Assembly (NCBI GenBank): GCA_963702525.1
Contig: CAVPCY010000013.1
Span: 124,001 to 188,000 of the forward strand
DNA length: 64,000 bases
Direction: 5' to 3'
Source: CAVPCY01 sp963702525
GTDB lineage: Bacteria; Actinomycetota; Coriobacteriia; Anaerosomatales; PHET01
Shown here in pieces: positions 22,984 to 33,600 of the stretch (position 1 is the stretch's first letter; every line of letters begins with the position of its first letter). The notes below the pieces were generated by a model, which saw only the letters and a program-made list of their open reading frames with translations, was not told the DNA's origin and did not search any database. The position numbers were made by a program, and so were the translations under genes.

Positions 22984-23653
22984 GTACACCCGGCCTGCTG
23001 ATCTGCGTCATGGGAATCGACGGCTCCGGGAAGAGCACGGCGACCAAGCGCGTGGTCGAACAGCTCCAGCACTCCGGAGTTGACGTGGGCTATGTGTGGG
23101 ACAGATGGGAACCCCGACTGCTCGCTCCGCTCATGAAGGCCCGTGGGGGAGTGGCACAAGCGCTTCCGCTGGTCGCGCGGGGAGACGACGACCGGTTCCA
23201 AGCGGCGGCTGATGTCCAGCCCGGTAACGGCATCGCTGTGGTTGGCTGCATCGTCATTCGACTACGCATCGGTGGGGGTTGAACGGGTTCGTGACGCGCT
23301 TGACGCACACCGCCTCACGCTGTGCGACCGTTACACGCCCGACTTCGTCGTCGACCAGGCCATGAACCTCGGCGGCTCTGCTGATGCGCTGGCGCGCGCG
23401 AGCAGCGCTCCGTTCTTGAGGCGGTTCCCGCCCGTCGACCGCTACGTGCTGTTCGATCTCGAGCCGGGGCGTAGCCATCCGACGCAAGAGCGACCTGCCC
23501 TCTTTTGAGGTTCTCGAGGGCAAGCGAACACTGTATCGTCTATTCGCCGAGAAGGTCTCGGCTGCAGTCATCGATGCGAGCGGTCCGCTCGACCGGACCG
23601 CTGGAATGCTGCTCGCCGTCGTGGAGCAGGCGCTTCGGGAGCGTGACCGATGA
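22980..23653 (+). CDS. Thymidylate kinase-like P-loop kinase of the polysaccharide locus (two frameshifts)
   Basis: ATG 22980 overlaps the previous stop. The P-loop is complete: LLICVMGIDGSGKSTATKRV (Walker A GIDGSGKST). VDVGYVWDRWEPRLLAPLMK follows. After a break near 23195 the good frame carries SLWLAASSFDYASVGVERVR, CDRYTPDFVVDQAMNLGGSA (the DR.. segment of the kinase) and FPPVDRYVLFDLEPG; after a second break near 23470, VAIRRKSDLPSFEVLEGKR and RLFAEKVSAAVIDASGPL end the protein. About 224 codons. Thymidylate-kinase-like proteins inside exopolysaccharide loci are common in actinobacteria and archaea; their substrate is not established and need not be dTMP. The stop overlaps the next start as ATGA. 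Confidence 0.8.
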
Positions 23654-25135
23654 AGGTGTTGCTGATCGGCGTTGACGGTATGGACCCGCTGCTGGTGCAG
23701 CGCAGCACGGCGATGAGCTCGCCATTCCTCTCGCGTGCATCGGGGTTCGGGGGCGGTGGGCTGCGCAGGCGTCTGTTCCGCCGGACTCCGCGCCCGCTTG
23801 GGCCACGATCATGACCGGGCTTGGAGAGGACGAGCACGGGGTCAGCGGGCACATTCGACTACCTCGACCCGTGCAACACCGGACGACTCGGGGGGCTTTG
23901 CGAACAGACTCCGAGGGAAGACCCTGTTCGACGGAGCCTCGCGCAATGGGTTCTCGTCGTGCGTCGTCAACCCGTTTCTGGCCTATCCTCCTTGGCCGAT
24001 AGAGGGTGTGATGGTCTCAGGTCCGGTCGGGGCCAAGGCAGCAGTGCTACAGGCCGGATCGGTACGTGTCGACGTGCCGAGAGGTCAGGAGCCGGTCATC
24101 GGCGGCATCGAGGCGCTCCCCGGCAAGCACGACCTCGAAGGTTTCGTGGCGCGTACCAGCGCTGACATCGAAGCGCTGTGCGAGTACACACTCGGGCCGC
24201 CGAGCGGCCGCGACTACGACCTGGGCTTCGTCACCTTCCTGCAGCTCGACCGGGTTCAGCACTTCTTGTGGCGCTTCACAGATCCAGGCGACGTCACCTA
24301 CCCAGGTCACAACCCTTACGATGAGTCGGTGCGCGAGTTCTACCGGCTTGTGGACCGCTGTTGTGCCCGCCTTGCGGAGGAGACATCCGCGCGCCACGTC
24401 ATAGTGGTGAGCGATCATGGCCACGGGCGACGTTGCGAGCGAGTTCTCAACGTCAACGAGATCTTGCGTCGCGCCGACATCGTTCGAGCACGCGGCGGGG
24501 CGCGGCCTTGGGCGTCGCGCGGCTACTGGGTGCAGCGGGCGAAGGTCGCTGTGCTCAACGTCGCGTGGGCGCTGCATCTGGAGGAGCAAGCGTTCTCACT
24601 CGCGCGTACGCTGCCCAACAGGAAGGCCCTCAAGACTTCGAGCTACCTGCACGAGGTCTCCGCGAATCTCGCGGCAGCGTCGTCGATCGGCGGGACCAAC
24701 CCGTTCGGGGGCGTCGACCTGAAGGCGGAGGCCATCGAACGGGAGGGTCTCGGCACCGAGGAAGTCGTCGAGCGCATCGTCAAGACCCTTGAGAAGGCGC
24801 GCGTCAAGGACGGCAGGTCTCCGTTCAAGTGGATCGCGCGGCGTGAAGAGCTGTACCAAGGGCAGTATGCGGGCAGTTTCCCTGAGGTGTTGTTCGAACT
24901 GCTGCCGGAGTATGGAGTCGGTTGGGATCTGTTCGGTGCCATCGAGGGTCCAAATGTGATGCACCGCAGGATATCGGGTGGTCACCGCCTGACTGGGTTC
25001 TTAGGGGTGGTGGGCGCAGAGCCGACTGATGCAGCCGAAGACGCGCGCGTTACCGACGTGGCGCCCACCGTCTTGCACTTGCTGGGGTGCGAGGTGCCCC
25101 GCAGCATGCGAGGCAGGCCTCTGGCGCGCGGTTAG
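23650..25135 (+). CDS. Alkaline phosphatase superfamily hydrolase (type I phosphodiesterase/nucleotide pyrophosphatase-like), N-terminal frameshifts
   Basis: Metal-dependent phosphoester hydrolase. ATG 23650 opens MKVLLIGVDGMDP with the first metal-binding Asp. The nucleophile region WATIMTGLGEDEHGVSG (about 23797-23850) has the expected Thr. From about 23890 one frame runs to the stop: VIGGIEALPGKHDLEGF, YDLGFVTFLQLDRVQHFLWR with a metal-ligand Asp, and VVSDHGHG (about 24402) with the Asp-His metal pair. The C-terminal half includes DVAPTVLHLLGCEVP and RGRPL, a typical ending. Breaks lie near 23730-23800 and 23850-23890. Such proteins in exopolysaccharide loci may act on lipid-linked or nucleotide-sugar intermediates, which is inference. 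The TAG stop at 25133 abuts the opposing gene's stop. Confidence 0.82.
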
Positions 25136-26292
25136 GGTGCCGAGAGGACACGCCGGTATACCGCGAGGGTCTTGTCGGCGATCGTCTCCCAGTGGAAGTG
25201 CTCTGCAACCCGAGCCCGTCCCGCTGCCGCGAGGCGAGTTCGAAGGGGTTCGTCAGCTTGGAGCGTCCGCATTGCATCGGTGAGGCCCGCGATGTCGGAG
25301 GTGTCGTAGAGAAGGCCTGTGTCCCCCAGCACTTCTGAATTGGCCGGTATCCGAGAAGCGATGCACACCACCCCGAACTGCATGGCCTCGAGCAGCGCCA
25401 CCGGCAAGCCCTCGCGGCTCGATGCCAAGACGAACGCGGTGGGCATTGCGGTAGAGCGAGGCGAGGTTCTCGCCCACCACAGCCCCGGCGAACAGGGTGG
25501 GGGGGTGGCAGGTGCCGGCGGCCTTGAGCTCGGCGGGCGTAGCCCGTGGGTGTCCGCGGAGTCTCCGACGATCACGACTCGCAGATTGCGTCCAACCGCG
25601 CTGGTGCCGCGCCGACAAGGTCCTCGAACCGCTTGTCGGGGATGAGCCGCCCTACGGACAGGGCGTGCGGGTTCAGCGTTGGCCAAGACTGCGTAAAAGC
25701 GTAGCCGTGTCGGGGGGGCTGTTCACCAACGCGCTCAGTCCGGGGTCCGTTGGGAATCACGAGCGGCGTGCGGCCGTACGAGGCGGGGGCCAGTTGGTCG
25801 GCATACCACTGCGACACGCTGATCACGCCGTCGGCGCGGGTACACGCTTGCCGCTCGCCGTACCGCAGCACACGGCGAGCAACCGACCCCACTTCTGCTG
25901 GGTTCGTAGTCGGGGGCATGGAGCGTAGCGATGATGCGCCGGTGCCCGCATTGCTCGAGCGAAGCCGAGAAGCGCGCACGGACCTACCGAGTGAATGTGC
26001 AGAATGTCGCAGTTGTGCCGAGCGGTGAGTATGGCCGCAGCGGTGTGCGAGTACGCCTCGATACCCCTGCCGGGCAGGCTGGGGACGGGGCGTGATGTCT
26101 ACGCCCAGCCCACTGCACGGCGTGTCGCGCCGCGCAGCAGCCCGCCCGTAGACGGTCACTGAGACGCCCAGCTCGGCCTGGAGTCTCGGATAGAGCTCCT
26201 CGCAGTGTCGTTCAACACCTCCCGGTGATGTCGGGGATACCGCGCGTGCCAACGACGCCGATGCTGAATCGGTGCCCGCCTACGGCACTCAC
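25132..26292 (-). CDS. Glycosyltransferase family 4 (several frameshifts)
   Basis: Minus strand, converging on the phosphodiesterase. GTG 26292 opens VSAVGGHRFSIGVVGTRGIP, the typical IGTRGIP start of this GT4 group; GGVERHCEELYPRLQAELGV and SVTVYGRAAARR follow after a break near 26215. ADGVISVSQWYADQL and TPLVIPNGP lie in the linker, and NPHALSVGRLIPDKRFEDLV (about 25640) begins the C-terminal half. The donor site is in the last frame: FVLASSREGLPVALLEAMQFG with GVVCIASRIPANSEVLGDTG (about 25330-25430). Breaks occur near 26215, 26000, 25610 and 25520. The start overlaps the stop of the radical SAM gene (GTGA), so the two are translationally coupled. Confidence 0.8.
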
Positions 26293-27292
26293 AGGCGTGA
26301 AATCCACCGGAAGGCCGCGGGAGATGCGGGCCTTGTTGCGCAGGATCCAGCGAACCGGCCTCACAGGATGGCGGATCATATCGAAGCGGGCCGTGCCGAT
26401 GAATGCGCACGACCGATCGCACGCGTGCACCTGCTCGCGGACCTCCGCGCCTGCTCCGAGTTCATGATCTCGTCGAAGGACTGGGTCTTGATGTTGCCCA
26501 TCACCCACTCTTCGCCGCTCCCGTTGCACGGCGCGACATTACCCCAGGGGTCGACGAAGAAGAGGTCGGTGCCGGCGATGCAAGAACCCGAGAAGACGTT
26601 CGGCTTCCCCTCGAGGTGATTCAGGATGTTGAGGTTGAAGTAGGCCCGTAGGTAGTCCTTCATCCTCATCCGTAGGCTGTCCCGCTGCGAGAGAAGGAGG
26701 GCCTGGATGAACTCCCGTTCCTTGCCCACCGCCGTGGGCAACGTCATCCACCACGTTGTCGTCCTTGTGGAAGTACCACGAGTTGTGCATGACCGAGTTG
26801 CCGAACTCGACTCCAAGGCCACACACAGCTTGTACAGCGTGACGAGGTCATCGGCGTTCTTGTCGCAGATGACGACTGAGAAGCCGATGTCGCGGGCCGG
26901 GGAGTCTATAAGCCCGAACATGGTGCGAAGGGCGTGGTCGAAGCCGTTCTTGGTACCCCTCAGTCGGTCGTTGAGCGCTGGCAGGCCCTCGAGGCTGACC
27001 CGGAACATCGCCTTCGGGTACCGGTGCGCGAGCGATAGGATCCGGTCGGTGTAGAACCCGTTCGTTGAGATCTCGACCACGCGGGCCTTCTTGTACAGGA
27101 TGCCCACGATGTCCTCGATGTCGTCGCGAAGCAGGGCTCTCCGCCGGTGACGTTGATGCGACCGAGCCCGTCGGGGAGCTTCTCGTAGTACTTCGCCGGC
27201 AGTTCCTCAGCGGGTTCCGTCGGGTGCTGCCAGATGTTGCACATGTGGCACTTAGCATTGCAGCGAAACGTTGTGATGACGCAGCCGTTCAC
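26289..27292 (-). CDS. Radical SAM/SPASM domain enzyme in the polysaccharide locus (several frameshifts)
   Basis: GTG 27292 overlaps the upstream glycosyltransferase stop. The radical SAM cluster motif is at residues 11-18, CNAKCHMC (CxxxCxxC), followed by INVTGGEP (the GGE motif) and, after a break near 27115, VVEISTNGFYTDRILSLAHR and FRVSLEGLPALNDRLRG. A break near 26830-26730 covers FGNSVMHNSWYFHKDDNVV. The C-terminal SPASM-like auxiliary cluster region shows CIAGTDLFFVDPWGNVAPCN and, after a break near 26440, VHACDRSCAFIGTARFD with further cysteines, ending around ARISRGLPVDFTP. About 334 codons. Radical SAM/SPASM enzymes modify peptides, sugars or lipids; being encoded between two glycosyltransferases suggests a modification of the surface polymer, which is inference. 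Confidence 0.83.
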
Positions 27293-28527
27293 GCGGCTAG
27301 GGCCTTTCTCTCGCACTTCTCGTAGTACAACAGTTCGAGCGCCTCGATGTGCTGACTCTGGCGAGTACGCTTCCCGGGCCACGCTCCCGCCCGCGGTCGC
27401 CGAGTTGGGACGCGCGGCCTCCGGTCGTGCGCCAAACTGCGACAGCGCTCCAGACAGAGCATCGGCATCACCGGGGCGAACCAGCAGGCCCTCCTGGCCG
27501 ATCTCGGATCAGCTCGGGGATCCCGCCGATCGCGAGGCGATCACCGGACGTGCCTGCGGCCATCGGCTCGAGGACGAGCCATGGGGGCGTTCTCCAACCT
27601 GTCGACGGTACCACGGCCGCGCGACAGCGTCGGAGCAGCTGACCGACCTCATCGGTCGACAGTCGACCTAGGAACTCCACGTCTCCGGAAGAGATGCCGA
27701 GTGTCTCCAGTTCCGGGCCCTCGCCAGCGATCTTGAGCGCGACCCCTGCCGACTTCGCGGCAGTCAACGAGAACGCTGGACACCTTTCTCGGGCGAGAGA
27801 CGCCCCGCGTAGACGAAGGACTCCCGCGGAGAACCGCGGGGCCGGCCGAGCCTCGACGGCGTTGCGGATCACACGCACCGGCAGCGTCCAGCCCCCGTTT
27901 TCGGTCATGTTGGCCATGAACGCGCTGGGGGCGATGAACGATCGAGGCCCACGCTCGTAGGCCCCGCGTAGAGCGCTGGAAGACGTCGTCCGGCGGCGGA
28001 GAGGGCGCTCTTCGCCGTACTCCCCTTCACGCAGCGATGAGAGACCGCGGGTCCATACCAGTAGAGGCCGACAGGCGCGGCTCGCACGGGGTGCGGCCGC
28101 TCCTCAAGCAGAACGTCCGCGGGACACACGTGGTGGTAGTCATGGACGGTCTGAACCACCGGAACGCCGCGGCGCGCGGCAGACCGAGAGGATCGACGGC
28201 GAGATCTGCCGGTGAATGCCGTGCACATGGACGATGTCGGGATCGAATCCCGCCACCAACGCCTCGAAGCGTCGGCTGCCGCCTCGCGGTTCTCGAACAT
28301 GCGCATCGCCGCGGCGAGCTTCTCTGACGTGAGAGGTGGTCACCGGGCCCCAGTTCGATGTAGGGCACGAAATACGAGGACCAGGGTCAGGGGACGTTCT
28401 CAGGATGTCTGGTGGAGAAGTGGCGCGACGCTGTGTCCCGTGCTTCCAAGAGAGCGATCTCGTCGAACATCACTCGTTCGAGACCGCCTCGGAGATACCA
28501 GAACTTGTTCACGACAAGCACTCTCAT
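27289..28527 (-). CDS. Glycosyltransferase family 4 (several frameshifts)
   Basis: ATG 28527 opens MRVLVVNKFWYLRGGLERVM, a textbook GT4 N-terminus with the GG.E loop. FEALVAGFDPDIVHVHGIHR (about 28270) and VPVVQTVHDYHHVCPADVLL (about 28130) are the conserved DivH.H and tvHD.. segments. VALKIAGEGPELETLGISSG and DVEFLGRLSTDEVGQLLRRC (about 27640-27745) belong to the C-terminal domain, then PMAAGT and GGIPELI mark the donor site, and HIEALELLYYEKCE ends the protein before the TGA at 27289. Breaks lie near 28400, 28310, 28200, 27960, 27800, 27600 and 27490. A hairpin lies directly upstream of the start. Specificity unknown. Confidence 0.8.
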
Positions 28528-28529
28528 AG

Positions 28530-28546
28530 GGCTCCGCTTCGGAGCC
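28530..28546 (-). other. Hairpin directly before a glycosyltransferase start
   Basis: A perfect 7-bp stem (GGCTCCG with CGGAGCC, loop of three) ends two bases before the ATG at 28527, where a ribosome-binding site would be expected. It may be the end of a terminator or a translational control element. Confidence 0.45.
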
Positions 28547-28617
28547 AGGTGCATCAACCGGCGGACAGTGTGTCGCACAGACGCCCGCAGGATGGCGCAT
28601 CATCCCCATGAAGCTGG

Positions 28618-28647
28618 GACGCCGGGGAAGGTGGGCCCCCCGGCGTC
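28618..28647 (-). terminator. Probable terminator of the giant surface-protein gene
   Basis: GACGCCGGGG (28618-28627) pairs with CCCCCGGCGTC (28637-28647) about 20 bases past the stop of the giant gene on the minus strand. No clear T tract follows. Confidence 0.55.
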
Positions 28648-28666
28648 CGACGGTCAGCAGCTTGTG

Positions 28667-30640
28667 TTACGGGGCGGCCTCCAGTAGTGCGCCGTGGACG
28701 TCGATGGCGTCGATGCCGAAGTCCGCCTTGGTCGAGCGGGGTTCTTGTTTCCGGTCCACTCGATGGTGAGCGTGTGGTCGCCATCGGCAACCGTGGCTGC
28801 TCCGAACCTGGGCTGATGCAACGTCGATGCGCTGTAGAAATCGACCAGGCGGATGTCAGTGCCGTCGAGCGTCACCTTGGCGATGCCGTAGGAGGCACCG
28901 GTCGAAGAATCAGGTCGAACGCAGTGCCGGTGAACGCGACGTAGGCGAGTTGACTCGGCCCGGTACGTGTAGCCCACTAACCGCCGGATCGAAGCGACGT
29001 TAGACGGTCTCCGCCCATGGGCCGGAGAATACGACGCGGCCGTCAGTGGTCTCGAAGCGGTCTTGGGGGGACGGACGACACGGCTTGGAGTAGGGCTCCG
29101 TCCAGGTCGATCGCGTCGATGCCGAAGTCCGGCTTGTAGGCAGCGGCGTTCTTGGTGCCGGTCCATTCTACGGTGAGCTGTGGTCGCCGGGGGCGAATCC
29201 GGCGGCCGAGAAGACCTTGGTCTGGTGCAAGGTGCTCGCGCAGTAGAGGTCGACGGTGTGGACCAGGCCATCGAGGGTGACCTTGGCGATGCCGTAGGCG
29301 GAGCCCTTGGTCGAGATCAGGTCGAACGCGGTACCCGAGAACCTGATGTTGGCCACGGTCTCGGGCTGGTAGGTGTAGGTCCAGCTGCCGCCGGAACGCG
29401 CGTGCTGGCAATCTGTGCCCACGGGCCGTCCCATAGACGAGGCCGGTCGAGTTCTCGAAGCGGGTCTTGGGCGCGGATGGACGACACGGCCTGCAGAGGT
29501 ACCGCGACGTCCATCGCGTCGATTCCGAAGTCCGCCTTGGATGAAGCGGCGTTCTTGGTGCCGGTCGATTCGATGGTGAGCGTGTGGTCGCCAGGGGCCA
29601 AACCGTTGGCCGAGAAGACCTTCTGCTTGTGCAACGTGCTCGCCGAGTACAGGTCGACGGTGTGCACCACGCCATCGAGCGTCAGCTTGGCGATGCCGTA
29701 GGCCGAGCCCTTGCTCGAGATCAGGTCGAATGCGGTTCCGTTGAACCGGATGTTGGCCACGCTCTCCGGCTGGTAGGTGTAGGCCCAGCTGCCGCCGGAG
29801 CGCGTGCTGCTGGCAACCTGTGCCCACGGGCCGTCCCATACCATCAGGCCGCTCGAGTTCTCGTAGCGCGTCTTGGGCGGGACGGTTGCCTGGAGCAGGT
29901 AGCCGCCGTAGACGTCGACCGCATCGATACCGAAGTCGGGTTTGGAGGACGCGGGGTTCTTGGTGCCGGTCCACTTGATGCTGACGGTATGCTCTCCGTC
30001 GTCAAGTCCGGTGACGCTCCAGACCCTCTGCTGGTGCTTTGAGCTGGTGCTGTAGAAGTCGACTGTGGACGTGGCCACTCCGTCGAGCGTGATCTGAGCA
30101 ATACCATACGCGGCACTCTTGCTCGAGATGAGATCGATACCCGTGCCGCGGAACTTCACGTAGGCGTTCGAGTCCTGCGTGTAGGTGAAGGCCCACGAGC
30201 CGCTCGAGCGGGAGGTGCTTGTGTTGTTCGCCCAGATCTCCTCGTAGGCGATTTCGGGCACGTCTTGCTCGAAGCGGATGACCGGGTCGACAAGGTAGCC
30301 GCGCAGGTCGACCGCATCTATACCGAAGTCGGGCTTGGAGGAAGCGGGATTCCTCTGTCCGGTCCACTGGATCTTGACGGTATGCAGACCGTCGGAGAGA
30401 TTGCTGACGCTCATCACCTTCTGCTGGTGCTTTGTGCTCGAGCTGTAGAAGTCGACGGTTGAGGTGGTGTTGTCGACAGTGACGAGCGCGATGCCGTACG
30501 CGTTGCTCATCGAAGAGATCAAATCAAAGCCGGTTCCACGGAACTGGAAGTACATCCCAGAACCAGGTGTGTACGTGTAATGCCACGTGCCGCCGGACTT
30601 CGTACCGCTGGTGTTGTGTGCCCACGTGCCCTTGTAGAAG
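28667..30640 (-). repeat. Five tandem carbohydrate-binding-like modules at the C-terminus of the giant protein
   Basis: Five consecutive copies of the 115-130 residue module, each about 380-400 bases, without Ig-like spacers between them. Each repeats the order SGG.W.YTY, FRGTGFDLIS, KVTLDG, VDFYS, GLDDGEHTV, IKWTGTKNPASSK, DFGIDA.DV. The copies at 29.1-29.9 kb are the most alike (most of the KVFSANGLAPGDHTLTIES stretch is shared). Confidence 0.85.
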
Positions 30641-33600
30641 AGCCGAGTCTCCTGGCTTTCGTGCCGACGCGTGAGGCTGAACGTGGCCGAGCGGACCGCT
30701 TCGGTGTTGCCGGCCCAGTCTACCGACTGGAACTCGAGGTTGTAGGTGCCACCGACGGTGAGCCGCAGCGTTGGCTCGGTGGACCACGATCCACCGTTGA
30801 GGCGCCAGCGGGTTGTTGCAACGCCTGAAAGGCCATCGGTCGCCGTGAACCCGATTGTGGCGGTGTTGGTGTAGCTCGCGACCGCGGTGCTTGTGGTCTG
30901 AGGTGCGGTATCGTCGATGAAGACTGTGGACTGGCGCTCGGTCTCGATGTTGCCTGCAGCGTCGACCGCACGATACTGCAGTGTGTGCTCGCCTTCACCG
31001 GAGACCACCACGTCGCCTGTGCAGGTGGCCCAGTCGGATGCATCGAGGCGGTAACGGATCTCAGCGACGCCCGACAGCTCGTCAACAGGGGAGACACGCA
31101 CGGTCCTCGGGCTGCGCACCCACCCGTCAGGAGCGCTGTTGAGCTCGTCGGAGCCGTCCTGGTCCATGCGCGAACGGTGGCGGTCTTGGTAGCCTCACGG
31201 TTGCCTGCTGTATCCAGCGACCAGTAGGCGATCGGGTGGTGCCCTGTGCGCTGATGGTGACCGGGTTGCCGGTGGACTGAGTTGCCATGCCACCGTCAAG
31301 CGCGTACCAGGTCTCAGCGACACCTGAGTGGCCGTCGGCTGCGGACAAGACGACATCGACGCTTGAGCCGCTCCAGCTGGCGGGTGCATTCGAGCTCGTG
31401 ACGGGAGCGGTCTTGTCGATGGTCACGACGACCTTCTGGGTGGCCTCGACGTTGCCCGCGCCGTCGACCGACCAGTACTCGACGGTAGTGGCGCCCTCGG
31501 CAGCCACTTGGAACGGGCCGGTGTAGGTCGTGGTAGTACTGCCGATTCGGTAGTAGGTGCGCGCGACGTAGGTCTCATCGTCGACCGCCGACAGGGTCAC
31601 CGTTGTGTTGGCCGAGCGCCAACCTGAAGCAGCGCTTGCCGAGGAGACCGGTGCAGAGCCGTCGGTAGTTAGCGTGCCGATGACCTCGAAGGCGTCGAGG
31701 CCGAAGTCGGGCTTCGTCGAGGCGGCGTTCTTGGTGCCGGTCCACTCGATCTTGACCAAGTGGGTGCCTTGCGCGAGCCCGGCCACGCCCCAGACCTTGG
31801 TCTGGTGGACCGAGTTGGGCGCGTAGAAGTCGATGTAGGAGGGCTCGCCACCGTCGACGGTGACCTTGGCGATGCCGTAGCCGGCGCCCTTGGACGAGAT
31901 CACGTCGATGCCGGTGCCCACGAAGCGCACGTAGGCCGCCGACCCGGACTGGTAGGTATAGTGCCAAGATCCGCCGGACTTCGTTGCGCTCACGGTGTTG
32001 TAGAACGGACCCTGATACACCAGGCGGAGAGTCGGTGTTCTCGTAGCGCTTGCGTACGTCGAAGCTCGCCGACTGAGGCTTTCGGCGTTCGCAGCGGCGT
32101 CGGTGGAGCGCCACTGCAAGGTGTGCGTCCCGCCGACGGCCGTGGTGACCACGGTGCCGCTCTCCCACTGTCCGCCGTCGAGGCGGTACTCGGTCGATGC
32201 GACGCCGGAGAGCGCGTCGGAGGGCGACAGGGTGATCGTGGCGGCGGTCGTGTAGTTGGCCCTCGCGTCTGAGGTCGTGACCGGGCGCTGAGGTCGATGC
32301 GCACGGTGGCGAGGCGTAGCGCCGTGGAGTTCCCCACGTTGTCGGTGGCAGAAGTACTAGACAGAGTGGATGCCGTCGGTGCCGACCACTGGTATCGGCG
32401 CCGCTGTAGGTTTAAGTGCTGGATCACGCCGTCGAGCGAAGTAGGTGATGTGAATCGACGCCCGAGCACGGCGTCGTCGGCCATCAAGCGTCACGGCGAC
32501 CGGTGAGGCGACAACCAGCCGGCCGGCGCGTCGTCGTTCGATTCTGGCGCGGTGTAGTCGATACGCACCGACGTCGAATCGGTGAACGAGATGTTCCCGA
32601 CCTGTGTCGAACGGCTCTATGTAGAACGGACCTGTAGGTACACGACCCTCGGTGTGGATGACAAGATGCCGCCGGTGTATGGTTGACCGAGGGCTCCGAG
32701 CCGTCGGTCGAGTACAGTGATCTGGTCGACGCCCGAAGCGGCGTCGGTCGCGGTGAAAAGGTGCACCGTGACCGTGGTCGGTCGATCCAGGTGCTCGGTG
32801 GCGTCACTCGGATGAGTATCAGGCGCGGTGTAGTCGAATCAAACGCACTGTGGCGGTCTTGGGGTCCTCGACGTTGCCCGCGCCGTCGACCGACCAGTAC
32901 TCGACGGTAGTAGGCGCCCTCGGCAGCACACTTGGAACGGGCCGGTGTAGGTCGTAAAGGTAGATACTGCCGATTCGGTAGTAGGTGCGCAGCGACGTAG
33001 GTCTCATCGTCGACGCGCACGACAGGGTCACCGTTGTGTTGGCCGAAAATATGCGCCAAAAACCTGAAGCAGCGCTTGCCGAGGAGACCGGTGCAGAGCC
33101 AAGTCGGTAGTTAGCGTGCCGATGACCTCGAAGGCGTCGAGGCCGAAGTCGGGCTTCGATCGAGGCGGCGTTCTTGGTGCCGGTCCACTCGATCTTGACC
33201 AAAGTGGGTGCACTATGCGCGAGCCCGGCCACGCCCCAGACCTTGGTCTGGTGGACCGAGTTGGGCGCGTAGAAGTCGATGTAGGAGGGCTCGCCACCGT
33301 CGAATACGAAATGTGACCTTGGCGATGCCGTAGCCGGCGCCCTTGGACGAGATCACGTCGATGCCGGTGCCCACGAAGACGCACGTAGGCCGCCGACCCG
33401 GACTGGTAGGTATAGTGCCAAGATCCGCCGGATCATTTTTCGTTGACGAATTCATCACGGTGTATTTGTAGAACGGACCCTGATACACCAGGCGAGAGTC
33501 GGTGTTCAAATCGTAGCGCTTGCGTACGTCGAAGCTCACCGACTGAGGCTGTTCGGCGTTGCCCGCGGCGTCGGTGGAGCGCCACTGCAAGGTGTGCGTC

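Noticed and set aside
13074..28527. Insertion sequences or a prophage breaking up the polysaccharide genes
   Set aside because: I saw no transposase, integrase, terminal repeats or phage genes; the breaks are single-base and leave domain order intact.
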